Shown here: positions 35,215 through 48,315 of the stretch, in pieces
Layout: each line of letters starts with the position of its first letter
How positions within the stretch are numbered: position 1 is the stretch's first letter
NCBI GenBank assembly: GCA_038503065.1
Contig: JBCAMK010000008.1
Location: forward strand, 1,612,001-1,676,000
Direction: 5' to 3'
Source of the DNA: Paragyromitra xinjiangensis
Taxonomy: Eukaryota; Ascomycota; Pezizomycetes; Pezizales; Discinaceae
DNA: 64,000 nucleotides
Translations under genes and position numbers: made by a program
Notes under the pieces: generated by a model
What the model was told of the DNA's origin: nothing
The model's database searches: none
What the model saw: the letters and a program-made list of their open reading frames with translations, nothing else

Positions 35215-36104
35215 TTAGCGCTTCTTGCGCGCCTCCAGGTCGCCTTCCGCCAACGAAACAGCAGCCTTAACCAGTTGCACGACATTAACAATTTGTTTCG
35301 CGGCACAAATAGGAAAGGTCACTGCCGCGACGATCCACGGCCAGGAATGAATTGACGCAAACTCCGGGAAGCTGAGGAGGTACATCGCTAGGAAGAAGAC
35401 CTCATTAGCTGCACAGAAGACGAATAGGACTTTCTATAGGTGTGTTAGTGACGTCTGATTCAGGATCGAACTAATAAACACAAGGGCAGTGAAGAGATAC
35501 GCACATTATTGGAGTAGTAGAGGTTCAAAATGCGGGAGCGCTTCTTTTCGACCTTTTTGTGAGAACCCGAACCGCGATCTAGCGATGCATACCTGCCCAT
35601 ATCACTCAGCTTTTCAATTTCAAACATAGAAATCTCAACTGCTAGAAGCTCACATATGCATGTAATGGCTCGCAAGGTCCAAACTAATCAGAGACTGAAA
35701 TAGAATAGCCCACTTAGGATACGCAGAGGACAGGAAACAAAGCAAACAACTTGTTGTGCACCTATCCGTAACCATGTCGAGAACAGCACCGAACTTAGTA
35801 GATTGGTTGTATTTACGAGCAGCATAGCCGTCCAGAGCATCGAGGAGACAAGAGATAGAATAGAGGATAGTGCAGTAGTGAGGATGGTAGGACATATAGT
35901 AAAGGGAGGCTCCAGCGAGAACAACTCGAGCGTAGCCTAAAGGGATTAGATTAGTGGGGATGGCAAAAGATGAGATAAACTGAAACAGCGGGGATATAGT
36001 TGCATACCAATTAAATTGGGAATAAAAAGGAAGATATTTTCTGAGAGAGGCTCTGCGGACATTGCCGGGGACTTGGCACGAGTGGGTGATTTCGATTTGG
36101 CCAT
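35215..36104 (-). CDS. pis1: CDP-diacylglycerol--inositol 3-phosphatidyltransferase (PI synthase)
   Basis: Four exons (36104..36008, 35936..35654, 35592..35505, 35433..35215) give 228 aa, close to yeast Pis1 (220 aa). Introns are 71, 61 and 71 nt. The enzyme joins CDP-diacylglycerol and myo-inositol to make phosphatidylinositol in ER and outer mitochondrial membranes. The CDP-alcohol phosphatidyltransferase signature DG..AR........G...D...D is complete (DGYAARKYNQSTKFGAVLDM, then VTD). The protein starts MAKSKSPTRAKSPAMS, then NIFLFIPNLIGYARV, a typical Pis1 beginning. Several membrane spans follow. The C-terminus ends in EARKKR. The gene is divergent from SPT20. Confidence 0.95.
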
Positions 36105-37313
36105 TGCTGATGGTGTTGAAGAGATGAAGAATAGAGGATAGAGGTTGGTAGTTGTAGCAGCAGTAGCAGTAAGTGCGAGATGTGTTTGAAGTGAAGAGAT
36201 AGAGGAGATCGTAGGGAGTAAAAGGGATGAGATCGGAGGTTAGGGTTGGGTTCTGGGATGGTCGGCTCCCTACTTGTGAGCGGGAGTGCACGCGACACTA
36301 GACACGGTTAGACGCAACAAAATCTGCTTTCAGTGATTAGCAAGAGGAGATCTAGGTATATATACATGTAATCAAGGTGTAAAAATAGTAAAGGACGCCA
36401 AACTAGAGAAAGTACGGGAAGGGAAAGCTTTGAGGGATAAAGAGGCAAAGAACTTACAGCTGACAGAACATCAACTTCTTAGAGCTTGGTACCGTAGCAA
36501 TAGCAAAGGGACTGTCTTGGAGGAGGGGGCTAAGGAGGGGCGATAAAGGAGCGTCAGGAGGGGAGGGGCAAGATAGTTGAAGAGAGAGACAACCGTTGGT
36601 GGCAGCCCGAGGGAAGAAGCGATAGATAAGTAAGAAACAGCAGCGCGAGTGTGTGTCTGATGTGTGCGAAATCTGGCCGCATCCCGGCAGCATGGGCTGC
36701 CAGACTGCTGCGACGGGGAAAGGAGACCATGAATGACTAAGCCGAGCCCCCATCATTCCTAGGAGTGCTTAGTAAGGGTAATAGTAGGAACGGGAACATC
36801 TTCAACGTCTCGCCTTGCGCCGAGCTCTTTCTCCTTACCGTCGCAACAAGAAGCAGCAGCGCAGTTCGTGCCCGCTCCCCCGTATCGCCTGCCGGTCACA
36901 CTCGCCAATCTCCAATCGCTGGACGTGCATCGCGAGATCCTCCACACGACCGCGCACGCGCTCTCTTTCACTCCGACCCGTAACTTACCTACTTACGTGA
37001 TTACCGGTTCCAAAAAATCGGTCACAGCTGCAGTACAGCTTCATGGAACCCGCTTAACAATTTTAACTTAGCTCAGTCACGCCAGCCAGCCCCCAACTTC
37101 CCCCCACCACTCCTTTGCTGCAGAGCCGCATCCACAACCTGAACCAACAACGTCCACCATCCAACCTCACTTGTCCATTCTACAGACAACCCTCCTTACA
37201 CTGATAAGCCATCACGTCACTAACCACCTGAAACCTTCAACGACATTCCCCTCTCCCGTCCCACATCTCCATCGTCCTATCACCTTCAACCTCTGCTGCT
37301 CTGCGGACAAGAA
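36105..37313. promoter_or_regulatory. 1.2-kb divergent intergenic region between PI synthase and SPT20
   Basis: Both genes start away from this interval, so it should contain two promoters and both 5' UTRs. Pyrimidine-rich sequence precedes the SPT20 start (about 37080-37310), as is common upstream of fungal genes. I see no specific binding-site cluster. Overlapping short ORFs on both strands look like composition artefacts. Confidence 0.5.
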
Positions 37314-40300
37314 ATGTCCACATCAACATCCACGTCGTCAAAGACGCCTCCGCTACCCTCCAGGATTAAGCTTGCTAATCCTGCCACACGTACTTATACT
37401 GGGAAGCATCCTTCCGGACAACAACGCTCGGTTGGCTCTGGCACAAAGACTCGACCTCCCCCTCCACCCTCGCCCACATTCAACTCGAACACTGGTGGTG
37501 GAGGAGGTGGTGTTGGGGGTGCCGGAAGTACTAGCAATGGAGTTATGTCGAATGCGAATACTGGTCCAGGCACGAGAGTATCCGGTCGTCGCACGGTTCA
37601 CAAGCCTGGCGAATTTGCCAACCTGGTTAAGGGAAAGGGCAGAGGGAGTAGCGTTGATGATAAAGGAAAAGGTACTGGAGCAGAGGAGGAAGGGGAGAGC
37701 ATAGTTGTTCGCGGAGCACCGGCAAAGGTTGGTCTACGTCTCGCAGGAAAGAAACCTTTGCCAGCAGTCACGGTATGGAGAGGAGGCGCACAATTATCAT
37801 GGGAACGTGAAGCCGAAACTGAGGGAACTCAGCTAACGTTGAGTACGCGGTGTGTGTAGAAGAAGCTTCCGAAGAAGTCCTATGTCACCACGACTTCAGA
37901 AATTCTCCAAAAATTCCGAGGCAAACCACCGAGCGTTGTAATACACCTGCATCCGCAAAACTTTCGTTTTGAAGGGCAGGATGGGAGTTTTAGTTACGGA
38001 AGTCCTATGAAGGTATGATGGCCCCTGCTGTGTTATATTTTTTCCCCTGCATAATGTGGCGGCGATGATCATCGGATCCTTTTGATTGGATGGAAGCTGA
38101 CAGGTTCTGCGTACGGTGTCACAGGCTTTTTTAGAGTACCTGAAATCCGAACTCATACCCCATGAAGTAGTAGAGGAGTTCCGAGATGCAGGGACAGTAT
38201 TTTATGATGGTACAATCACAATCATCCCTCTTAGGGTTGTACATTCCTTTACTAATGAGCCTTTTTGGCAGGCTGCCTCATCGTACAAGTACATGATCAT
38301 CGCTCCTCCTCGGCGGCATCCTCTTCAAAGGCAAATGTCAATAAGAATGTGCCGTACTCAATCAATAATCATAGTGATTGGCTGACCCCATCACCTTTTG
38401 CCCCATTCCCCATGGAGCCACCGATCACAAAATCCAAATCCGGGGTTCCGTCGGGAGACGGCAACAATAGTAAAGAAAACAATTCTTCTAAATCAAAAGA
38501 AGAAAAGGACGCAAACGATATAAAAACGGAAAAGAAAACCAAAGTTTTCACCACGGTTCTTCATCCCACGCCAATGGTGTTACATGCAGATATGGCCGTT
38601 CTCGCATCCACCCCCGTTCCACTACGATCAGGTAGTTTTTCGCGACAGCAATCTACTGCAGCTACGCCAACCTCGGCTACCATGCCGGTACCTCCCACAC
38701 CTACAACCAGCTCTGCCCGGGGGAAATTTACCACTGTAATAACTGAGAAAACAGCGGCGCAGTTCGAAGCGAGCGTTCTACTAGCCACTTCACCGGCTTT
38801 ATTACTAACCCCTGCCAAGGATGCTGAGCATTGCCAGAAGATCATCCGCGCTCTCCAAAATCCACTCAACTCGTTTCCAATACCTCCACCTAAATCTCGG
38901 AAACGAACCACTGCAGAACTGGCTGCAGATGAAGCTCAAGCCGCCGAGGAGGAGCGGATATTGCTCATCATGGATGAACGACACTTCCCTGCATCTCATG
39001 CCCCACCGGAGTCTGCAGCCGGAGACGGTGGTGGCGTCGGTGGTGGGTTTGAACCTAGTTTCAAGAGGTTCAAGGTTATCGAAGATATTAGGAGGAAGAT
39101 TAATGAAAAGAAGGAACAAGAAAAGGCAGAGCTACAACGGCAGCAAATGGACAGGCAAAAAGTCGATCAGAAGAAACGGGAAGAAGAGAACCGGAGGATG
39201 GCTGCTAACAGGACATCACAACATGGTAGCCCGGTTATGGCACCAGGACCGGTCATGGGTGTAACTCCAAATCCAGCTCAGATGGCAGCTCATGCAGCCC
39301 AAGGCCAGATACCCATGATGAGGAGCGTCGCTCCTGCGACTGTGGCCCAAGTGAATGGTGTCGCGGCTGCAGCTCGTCCTGGAAGTGCAGGTGCTGGACA
39401 GGGACAGGGGCAAGGACAGGTGCCTATGAGTATAGGCCGGCAAACCCTTAACGCAATGGGGACCGCCCAGCAGCAACATCACATGGCGCAAGGCCAGGTA
39501 CAGCGTCAAAACATGCAGCAAGCACAGCAGGCTCAGCAGGTTCAGCAGGCTCAGCAGGCTCAGCAGGCTCAGCAGGCTCAGCAGGCTCAGCAGGCTCAGC
39601 AGGCTCAGCAGGCCCAACAGGCCCAGCAGGCCCAGCAGGCTCAGCAGGTTCAGCAGGCTCAGCAGGCTCAGCAGGCTCAGCAGGTCCAACAGGCCCAGCA
39701 GGTTCAGCAGGCCCAGCAACAGGCTCAGCAAGCACACCAAAAACTACACGTGCAACCACAGCAGCAGCAACACCACATGGCCAACCAGCAACAGCATGTT
39801 CAGCAGCAAACTAGCAATCACCAGCTCAACATTCCGCAACCCCAACCCCAACATCACCAGATTCCGCAACCCTCGGTCAACCAAGCTCAAGTCACCTCCT
39901 ATAATCAAGGTTTGCAACAACAGCAAATGCAGATGCAGCAACGCCTTGCCGCACACGCCGCACACGCCGCACAACAGCATCAATCTCCACGGCCAAACCA
40001 CCTATCCCCGCACCTGGGCCATCCATCTCCACACATGCAACATAACTCTCCCCGCATCCCACAACAATCACCGCACATGCAAAACGCTTCCCCCCGCATC
40101 CAACAGCAGCACCAGCAGCAAGTTGCACTACTTGCGGCACATCAACAAAACCATAACCATAACCTCCAGCAGGCACAGCAGGCACAGCAGGCACAGCAGG
40201 CACAACAAGCACAACAAGCACAACAAGCACATCTCCAGCAGCAGCAAATGCTCGCGCAAATAGCTCAACAGCAACAGCAGCAACAAAATGGAGGCATGAA

Positions 40301-40610
40301 CCAAAACATGAATCATGGCGCACGCGCAACTATGATAGGCAAAACTTCTGGTGCATCTCTACGCCCACAGAATCCAATTGTTGGTGGAAGGCCGCAGCAG
40401 CCGCAACAACATGGTTTTCAGGATCTGCAGTTTGCGCTTGGCCAGACGGGGAGTGGAAGCGGGATGATGCTGAATGGGATGAATGGGATGCAGCCGGGAG
40501 GAGGCATGATGGGAAGCATGGGGCAGATGCCACAAGGGATGAATAGGGATATGATGGGTATGGCAATGATGAGAAATGGTAGCCAGGGGATAGGGAGGGG
40601 GAGACAGTAA
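37314..40610 (+). CDS. spt20: SAGA complex subunit Spt20
   Basis: Four exons (37314..37772, 37860..38012, 38125..38209, 38272..40610) give 1011 aa; phases agree. Spt20 is a structural subunit of the SAGA coactivator in the nucleus. The conserved Spt20 (SEP) domain is assembled by splicing: KPPSVVIHLHPQNFRF, then GSFSYGSPMK, then AFLEYLKSELIPHEVVEEF, then VFYDGCLIVQVHDHR. The N-terminal ~150 residues are Gly/Ser/Pro-rich. After the domain comes a long disordered region with a Lys/Glu helix near residues 505-550 and Gln/Ala repeats near 650-720 and 860-885. It ends in a Met/Gly-rich tail. The first intron removes an in-frame TAG at 37857; its donor GTATGG, branch GCTAAC and acceptor TAG support this. 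Confidence 0.93.
39514..39729 (+). repeat. Tandem 9-bp repeat coding Gln-Gln-Ala in SPT20
   Basis: About 24 copies of CAGGCTCAG-type units encode a Gln-Gln-Ala/Val periodic tract. Third positions vary (GCT, GCC, GTT), so it is not a fresh slippage array. The reverse strand gives spurious Leu- and Pro-Ala-rich ORFs. Confidence 0.95.
40165..40230 (+). repeat. Second tandem Gln-Gln-Ala-coding repeat in SPT20
   Basis: Seven to eight copies of CAGGCACAG/CAAGCACAA. It uses GCA for Ala, unlike the first array, so it looks independently expanded. Confidence 0.9.
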
Positions 40611-41979
40611 AGTGAGGTTTGTTAACGAGGGCTTTGGGGATGACCTTAGGAGAGCGTTTGTCATTTTTTGTCATTTGAGTGCGTTTTGCAACTGAATGTC
40701 TTTGATCGCGTGTCACTTGCTTTCTGGACTACAGTTTCTCGGTTGTGGGGTTTGGTATGCTAATTCCCTATAAGTATTCCTTTTTCTCTTTTGGACATCT
40801 TTTTGCCTTTTTTTCCGTCAATTTTACTATCACTGGATTGTGGGCGTGGGGGCATGGATCGTTTGTTTTCTTGTTATTATTTCTGTCACTTGGGTCGGCG
40901 TCCTTTTTCCCCCTTCATCTCAATTTTCAGCTTCTCCATAGTTCCTCTAGTGCTCTTTTTCTTTCTCCTTTTTTTCCTTTGGGAGGTAGGCTATCTTTTG
41001 TCAGCTGCTGATGCGGATTTTTAATCTGTTAGAACTCTTTTCTTATTTTTAAAACCTGGTTTGTTGGTTACTGGTTGCGCGGGATGAATAAATGGCGCCC
41101 GTTATTTTGATACGATACGAGAATTTGGAACTCAAATGATGGTGATGGTCTTTACGGGGTGTTTTGGTGTGTGAGTGTATAAACTTGTTTCATTCGATTC
41201 GGTACATTGTTCTATAGGGGCATTCAAATCTATACATACATGTATGCTACGTTACGTGCTGTGTACTTCTACCAACGTAGTGTCATTATGTTCGCAGCTA
41301 GTAAATAGTGGGTCCCTGTAGTGAGATCACCCCGCAAAGCAGGCGTGGGCTATGGACTAAACGGGAAATTTATGCTAGTGAGCTTATCAAGGGAAGTTGG
41401 GCTGGAATGCCGGTCCCAACCAAATGTCCTGTAAAACATCAAAGGCTTTCAAATTTGACAGCTTTCGTATGGCCGAGGGGTGGGATTGTTTGAATAACTA
41501 GAAAATCGTTACCTCTAGATTTGGTCTGTACGTACTCTAGATAGGTATTTCAGCATTTTTTGCTCCCTCTTGCCGCGCTGCGTTTCCTTCATTGCTCTGT
41601 AGGTGGCATTACATGTAATTGGAGGTTAAGTTCGCTTATTGATAAGCATTATGCTTAAGAGGATAGTGAGATAACCTCTCTAAAGGTGACCCCTCTATCT
41701 TCACCATTCAGGGCATTAAACTTACTAGTCCTTGGGTGGTAGGAAATAAGCCTTATTTGACAGCTTAGCGATCTTGAACCCTACAGAAATGCTATTCTCG
41801 CAAACGGTTTTGAGAAGCACATTCCCCTTCTCACTTTTACCAACCTGTCATCGATTTTCAGAGCATGGTCGATATAAACCAAATACCTCGCGAATATATG
41901 CAAGCACACATTGTCTTTCTCCGTCTGTGCCGTACCCTAGAGGCTAACTATATTTATACAGATAAATTTTCAAATACAC
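40611..41979. other. Convergent intergenic region downstream of SPT20 and ACH1
   Basis: Contains both 3' UTRs. T-rich stretches around 40780-41060 fit a 3' end region of SPT20. No repeats or supported ORFs were seen. Confidence 0.5.
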
Positions 41980-43890
41980 CTACCAACTATCGATCTTCAT
42001 AGTACCATTCTTTTCCAGCTCAGTATGCATTTTAAACACAGTGTTCAGCATGTGCGGCTGGTGGCCCCATCCCTTCTTTAGGCAAATCCTTTCCGCAGTC
42101 TCAAAATAGTCCATTAGCTGTGACTTGTAATCTGGATGTGCGCATTTCTCGATGATGACACGCGCTCTCTCACGAGGAGATAAACCACGGACGTCGGCGA
42201 GACCCTGGTTTTTTTTTTCCCTACGTATTAGCACAAGGGAGTTACGAGGAAGAGCGCGAGAAGTAAAAGACGAACCTGTTCGGTGACCACAACATCCAAA
42301 TCATGTTCTGTTTGGTCGACGTGGGAGCACATTGGGACGATACAACTCACACCCGTTGGGTCCGTTTTCGTTGGCCTGGTAGAAGGCGTATGCATAATAG
42401 AGATCTTCGCATTCCTCAAAAAGTCTGCTGAGCCTCCAAGACCATTCAGCATCCTGCTTCCAGAGACGTTAGTCGAGTTTGCATGGGCGTAAATGTCAAC
42501 CTCAACCGGTGTATTCATTCCGATAACTCCCAATCTGCGGATAATTTCCGGGTGGTTGGAGACGGTCTGTGGGCGCAAAATGAGTTTGTTATAGTAGCGA
42601 TCCCAATCCTTATAAAATCGCTTGAATCCATCTGGGGAAAAGCGGACTGAAGTGGCAGTCGCAAAGTTCAGGTGGCCAGAATCGAAGAGATCCAAGAAAG
42701 AGTCTTGGAGGACTTCGGTCCACACCGTCAGGTTAGAGAAGGAAGCTTTGCCTTTGGCAAGGCCACCAATGACGGCGTTGGCGATATTGCCAATACCAGA
42801 TTGGAGTGGGAGGAGGTTGGCAGGAAGACGTCCCTGAATACCGGATATTAGAAATGCATGACGCAATAGTAATTTCTAGGATGGATACCATCTTGACTTC
42901 ATGCTGCAAGAACTCAATCAAGTTATCAGCAACGGCCTGACTAGTAGCATCCTCAGGAGAATTGTCATTCGTCACATCCGGAAGCCTGCTTTCCACGATG
43001 GCGACGATCCTATCAGGATCTACCGGAATATGCGGAGTTCCAATTCTGTCGTCGGGACTCATGATCAAGTACGGTTTCCTCCGAGGTGGGAGATCAGTCA
43101 TAGTAATGTCATGCAAGCCCTCAAATGAAGGTAGCAGGGTGTTGACCTCGATGATAAGCTTGTCGGCCATTTGGATGATCTCTGGAGAAGCTCCAACGGA
43201 GGCGCCACAAATGATTCCACCCTCCTCCGTAATAGCACTGGCTTCGATCACAGCAACATCCAAGCGGTTCTTAGGACGGTCCATAGTGTAAAATCCCTGA
43301 ATAGAAGATTAATTTGATAAGGAATGGAACATGATGCTAGTAAGGAATACCACTGGAGAACTTACATATAATAGATCTACAGGGAACATAGAGAGATGCT
43401 TGTCAAAGAACTTTATCCTACCATCGTTAATCCCTTTTGCGATCTCCTTCCCAACTTGATGAGGTGTCCTCCTCTCGATCATATTTAACTTGGCCCATCG
43501 GTTTTCTACTTCTGCCCCCGAAGATGCGCCCACGAATAAGGAATACCTCATCTGTCCCTCGAGTTTGTTCTTCTCAACATGGTCGGCCAACGCCATAGGT
43601 ACTACATACTTTAGGATGAGCAATGTTTTTCTTCTACGGATAGTACTCGCTAGGCCCAGCACCGGGCACCTTAATTCGACAACATGCACCAGAAACTCAA
43701 CCAATCCGAGGAGAAGGGATTGCAACTCACCAAGCTTGGGAGCTCCAACACCAGTAAATCCCGACCACCCTATATACGAGCCATTGGGGAAGTGGTGAAT
43801 GAGATCCTCTGCTCTAGCAAGTTTACTCAATAGTGCAGGACGACGAACTCGAGCCTTGAGGGCAGCGGAGGCTATCATAGATCCAGACAT
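41980..43890 (-). CDS. ach1: Acetyl-CoA hydrolase / succinyl-CoA:acetate CoA-transferase
   Basis: Five exons (43890..43731, 43601..43366, 43296..42889, 42833..42276, 42204..41980) give 528 aa, the normal length of fungal Ach1. Introns are 129, 69, 55 and 71 nt. The family transfers CoA between short acyl-CoA species and acetate (or hydrolyses acetyl-CoA) in mitochondria, supporting acetate detoxification and propionate handling. Typical blocks are visible: [41 protein letters not shown], then the region [14 protein letters not shown] containing the putative catalytic glutamate, then [16 protein letters not shown] and [18 protein letters not shown]. It ends with a [10 protein letters not shown] segment and DSW. 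The first intron contains an in-frame continuation that is not part of the protein. Confidence 0.95.
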
Positions 43891-46800
43891 TGTAACTACG
43901 AGGGATGGTGATTACGGCCAGCCGACGCACGAACAATTGGAAAAAGGGATTGAGTGGAGAAGAAAACTGGGGTAATTACGAGTCTGAGACGAGATCAAGG
44001 ACGGGGACTCCGGGGTTTATGTACTGCCCCATGCCTATGCGGCTATCTAGAGAACAAAAACACATGGCCTGATATCTGAACGGCAGCTAATGAACTTGAG
44101 TACATAAAGTATCTAAACTCCCTTGATTACTTTATAGGCGAAATGTCTGCACATGCAACTCAATATAGCTTCCGTGAGGTTCCGGTTCGGCTTTTCAAGG
44201 GTTTTTTTCATTCTCTACCTTCAATATATTCACTGTTATGCAATCTGTACATTTTAGATATCTCCCGTGCAGATTCCTTCGATACGCATAATTGACGTCA
44301 TTTCCATCTGGCCGAAGGTTTATCCGAAAAAGTACCGCGGTGGAGCATTACTAAGCAAGCCATGCCCCGTTGAGACGGTGGGGCCCTCCGATATTAAAAC
44401 CCAGCAACACCTGAGTCAGCAGTCCTGGAAACTAGACCGGAAAAATATGCGGGGTAACGTGTCATGAAACATCACTCACCATCTTGGTTCTGCCATCATG
44501 CAACTACGCTCGCTATCATTCACTGCCTCCCTGTGCTACCAGCTAAGAGTCCGACGCTATTGTGAATTTGGCACAGGTTAAAGTAGGATACTGGTGTTGC
44601 GTAGATGCACCATAAATATTCGCCTAGTTCAGGGCCTGGAGTTTCCTATCAGCCACCTACTGAAAGCCAATTTTGAATAACTTCTTTAGTCCCCGATTCT
44701 AGGCCTAGTTTCGTCTATAAACGCTGTTGGATGTGCTTCACGACCGCCCGCATGACTGGTACACAAGTACTCGGATGGGCAACACCACTCTATCCCTTGG
44801 TGCAGTTGACACGCGGTGTTTCTGGCAATATAACGCGTCCACGCCGCTCCAGGAAGTGGTTCTGGATGTTTTACACTTCCTTTGTTCAGCGGATATATAT
44901 AGCAGTAATGTCTTGTTCTACTTACCCACAGTTGACCAATGATAAAGGTCTCATAATTTGTATGGCTAGGTATTTCATAAAGTGCATAATTTTGGTTCCT
45001 ACTTCTAGATCAAGAACCTAAAAACGCGCATACATAGCTCCTTAGTATTGGTAGGATCTTTGTGGATCTGAACTGAACTGTTGACGCAGCCCTGTCGCAA
45101 TAACCAGAATGTCGCACAGCCATTAACCGTGGCTGGGTGGCGCATGCCTCAGTATGTGAAGAAACTCACAAATCAAAACCATCTAGAGAAAATTTTTCCA
45201 TGTACTAGTGGCATTTGTGTAATTAAAAGTATGGATTATAGTTGCGTTCAAACGCCCTCCCCGACCACGCATGCTTCCCTCTCGACTGCGTTTTCTGTGA
45301 TGAACAGAAACATGTATTGATCTCATGAATACTTCGACTAGGGACTATAATTACCTTAATCGCAGTATGGTAACTCAGGTTATTTCTGTGATACTACCCT
45401 TAGGCAAGAGTCTGCCTACAACTATCTAGTGATTCATCATATTCTAGCCACTTCAATGATGCAAGTGTCCATCTCAGGTAGGCCTTAAGGGATGTGAAGG
45501 AATAGTCTCTCTTCCTCCTATTATTTTTTCTTGAACCTTTAGAACCTTGTTCTCCTAAATGGGAGTGAATAACGCGCTACGTAAAGTAGACAGAACCCTA
45601 GTTCAAACGCGATAAGTTAAAGGATGGAAGATAAAGGGTAAAAGACAGATCCTAAAATCTGATTCGGTAATAACCGTTAGGGTCAGCTTACTACCTTTCT
45701 AATGGAATCCAATTTTCGATCTACTTTTCCAGTTATTTAACCCTCAGACGGATTGAAAGTTAGCACAGGCATATCAACTTTATATTCTTTCAAACACCTT
45801 TATTCAGGTGTCGGCGATACAGTTTATATGTTTTTGCAACCTCCAGTTAAGCTTCATGATCAGGGTGTAAATCAGCCTTAGGTTTCCGCAAAAATGCGCG
45901 AGTGAAGGGTTGGGCATCACTCATCAATCAAATCTCTTATACCGAGCCCACCGTGTATGATGGCAGGAACCTCGGCCCAACGTAAAATTAGTTTGACAGT
46001 CCCATGGCAGTGTAAAAATTTGCCTCTGTGTAATCGCTAAGCGTCTTAAATCTTATGGTTTAGAGGTATCGCATATACACCTAAGTTGGGATCAACATGG
46101 TCTAATACGATGATTAGGTAGACCGATACGGTTCTCTGTCAGAAAACTCAAAAATTCCTCTAAGTGAGAACGGCGTTTTGTCCTGTTCTGCAAAGAATTA
46201 CGACATCATTTAACGTTCCACTAAGTATGCTACTTTCAGTTTGCCCCGAAGTCCGACACTACACGTACACATCTAATTTCGATCCTTGTGATAGCTACTC
46301 CAGCGAGTATCTCATGACTTAACGGTCAAACTCCATGCTGTTACAGCACAAGCTTAAAGATTTCCCCACACCCGGATTCCTTTTGATTCCGAATCCCCGC
46401 TCTTAAAAAGCAATTATCGTGGGGGTTCCTGCATGCAGCTGTCATGCACAAGGCTATTTCGTCTTGGCGCTACCACAAACACTAAAATTCAGGAACCTCA
46501 TGCCAACATCATGACCTGGAAGGAAATAAAGAAACATCTAGATACTTCTCCCTCTCTCTCGTATAGTTAAACACTAAGTTATTTCTTAGACGTGAACCTG
46601 GCCGCATAGATGACGCGGAAATTCCATGATTTGCAAGACTTTTTTTTCTCACCCGGGAGACGCGCGCCGATCTGAGCTCGCCTCATCGGCCACGTACGTG
46701 AGCGGAACTGGGGTGCAGATTAAGATGACAGAGGCTTATCCAAGAGAAATTATAAAGACCAGTGACTTTCCAAATAGGACTGGGTGAAGAAGCAAGACGG

Positions 46801-48315
46801 ACGACTTCCTGCCAATACGATTATAGGAAACCAGAAAACTTTAATCTGTTATCCTACAAAATCGACAAATTCATCAGAGTATCCCTACACTACATGTAAC
46901 AGCTTTTTACGCGTGGCACCGCGCGCGCATACATGCATGTACTTTGAAAGACGTCGTCGTACTCGACGCGGGCATATAAACTCAGGAGGGCTAGGTGAAC
47001 CTCACAAAACCTCGGAGTACCTTGAGTCTATTAGAACTATCAGTAGATCAATTCAGGTTTCAGCTCGTGACCGTTAATTCCTAGGTTGAGATGCTGTTAT
47101 AATCTCTAACAAGATGTTCATTGGTCGAACGGCTTATACCAAGCCTTACCACTCAGAATGCTTCGAGTGAGTGTTACCCATAGCGAATAACATGATGAAG
47201 GTTGACGCAGTGTGGGCAAAACCACGTGCGAAGGTTGTTTAAAGGGCTAGGCAGAAAGAGAAACTCAGCCGGATGCTGCCTTGGGAGACACCTCACCACA
47301 CACAACCCAGCACAATAAGATTAAAAAAACCCCCCGCCAGACAAGATCCAACTGTACTTTAGATCATGAATACAAAGAGAAACAAAGAGAAACAAAGAGA
47401 AAAATATATGTAACGAGAAAATTATCCCCAACATGCGATAGCGACCGACTCACTCCATGACCCCACGTGTATAGAATTAGAAAAGAGATGGAAACGAGAA
47501 ATAAAAAGGACACCCGAACATCCCACCCCAGACCTGATAACTATCCAACCCATATGCAAAGTGATATCCTTTCTTTTTGCTCATCGGTCAGTGGTTTCCT
47601 GTCTTCCTTTCAAGCCTATAAACAGGACAGGATCCATGTGCAAAAACCAACCGATGTAAGATGTAAAGCACAAAGGGAAATGAGAAATTGGAAATTGGAA
47701 ATTGGAAAATAAGAAAAAAATGCACATATTCGCCCTTTCATCCATCATACAAAATATCCAAAGATACGACCGACCTTAGTAGACCACCGAGAAATAGAGA
47801 CCGAAGAAGTTGAAGACGCCGATTTTCCCCGCTAACCGAAACCCCCCTAAGTTTGGCCTCGTTGCGTATCCGCTGTCGGTCCGTCAAACATTGCTTCCTC
47901 TGTTTGAGCAAATGTGGACCGTGACCGTCCATTCCTCATATTGAGGTCGTTAGGGCGAGATAGCAAATCGAAACCTTTCAAAAAACCCAAGAATAGAGTG
48001 TAAAAAATAAATAAGGAAATGAGTAAAAAGAACAGTGAAACGAAGAATCTTCCCAGTCGAAAAAAGAGAATCTATCCCAAACAGAGAACCACGACGAAAG
48101 AACATCCTCGGAACGAAACTCTTCCACATACGCGGCAATGGAATCCGTTGGCTTGGCATCACAAAAACAGCTGCTGCTGACAGATACCAAGCCATGAGCT
48201 ACCGTCATGGTCCGGGGACGTCATTCACCCATTATGAAATTCTGGTCAAACCAGTGGATATCCCTCCAGGTTGCTATACATATCACCATCTCACACCATC
48301 TTACAAACCAACGCA
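43891..48315. other. 4.4-kb gene-poor region
   Basis: Holds the ACH1 promoter side and, at the right, the 3' flank of the LAMMER kinase gene. Small tandem runs occur at about 47376-47402 (CAAAGAGAAA units) and 47682-47708 (GGAAATT units). No ORF shows a family signature. Confidence 0.5.
47376..47402 (+). repeat. Short tandem repeat (AAACAAAGAG units)
   Basis: Three near-identical 10-nt units, purine-rich, in the 3' flank of the kinase gene. Confidence 0.7.

Noticed and set aside
36454..36971. Minus-strand ORFs in the PI synthase-SPT20 interval
   Set aside because: They lie in a divergent promoter region, overlap plus-strand frames and have no recognisable content.
39216..40329. Long minus-strand ORFs rich in Leu, Pro-Ala or Val opposite SPT20
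   Set aside because: They are reverse-strand readings of the Gln-Gln-Ala repeat arrays and have no independent support.
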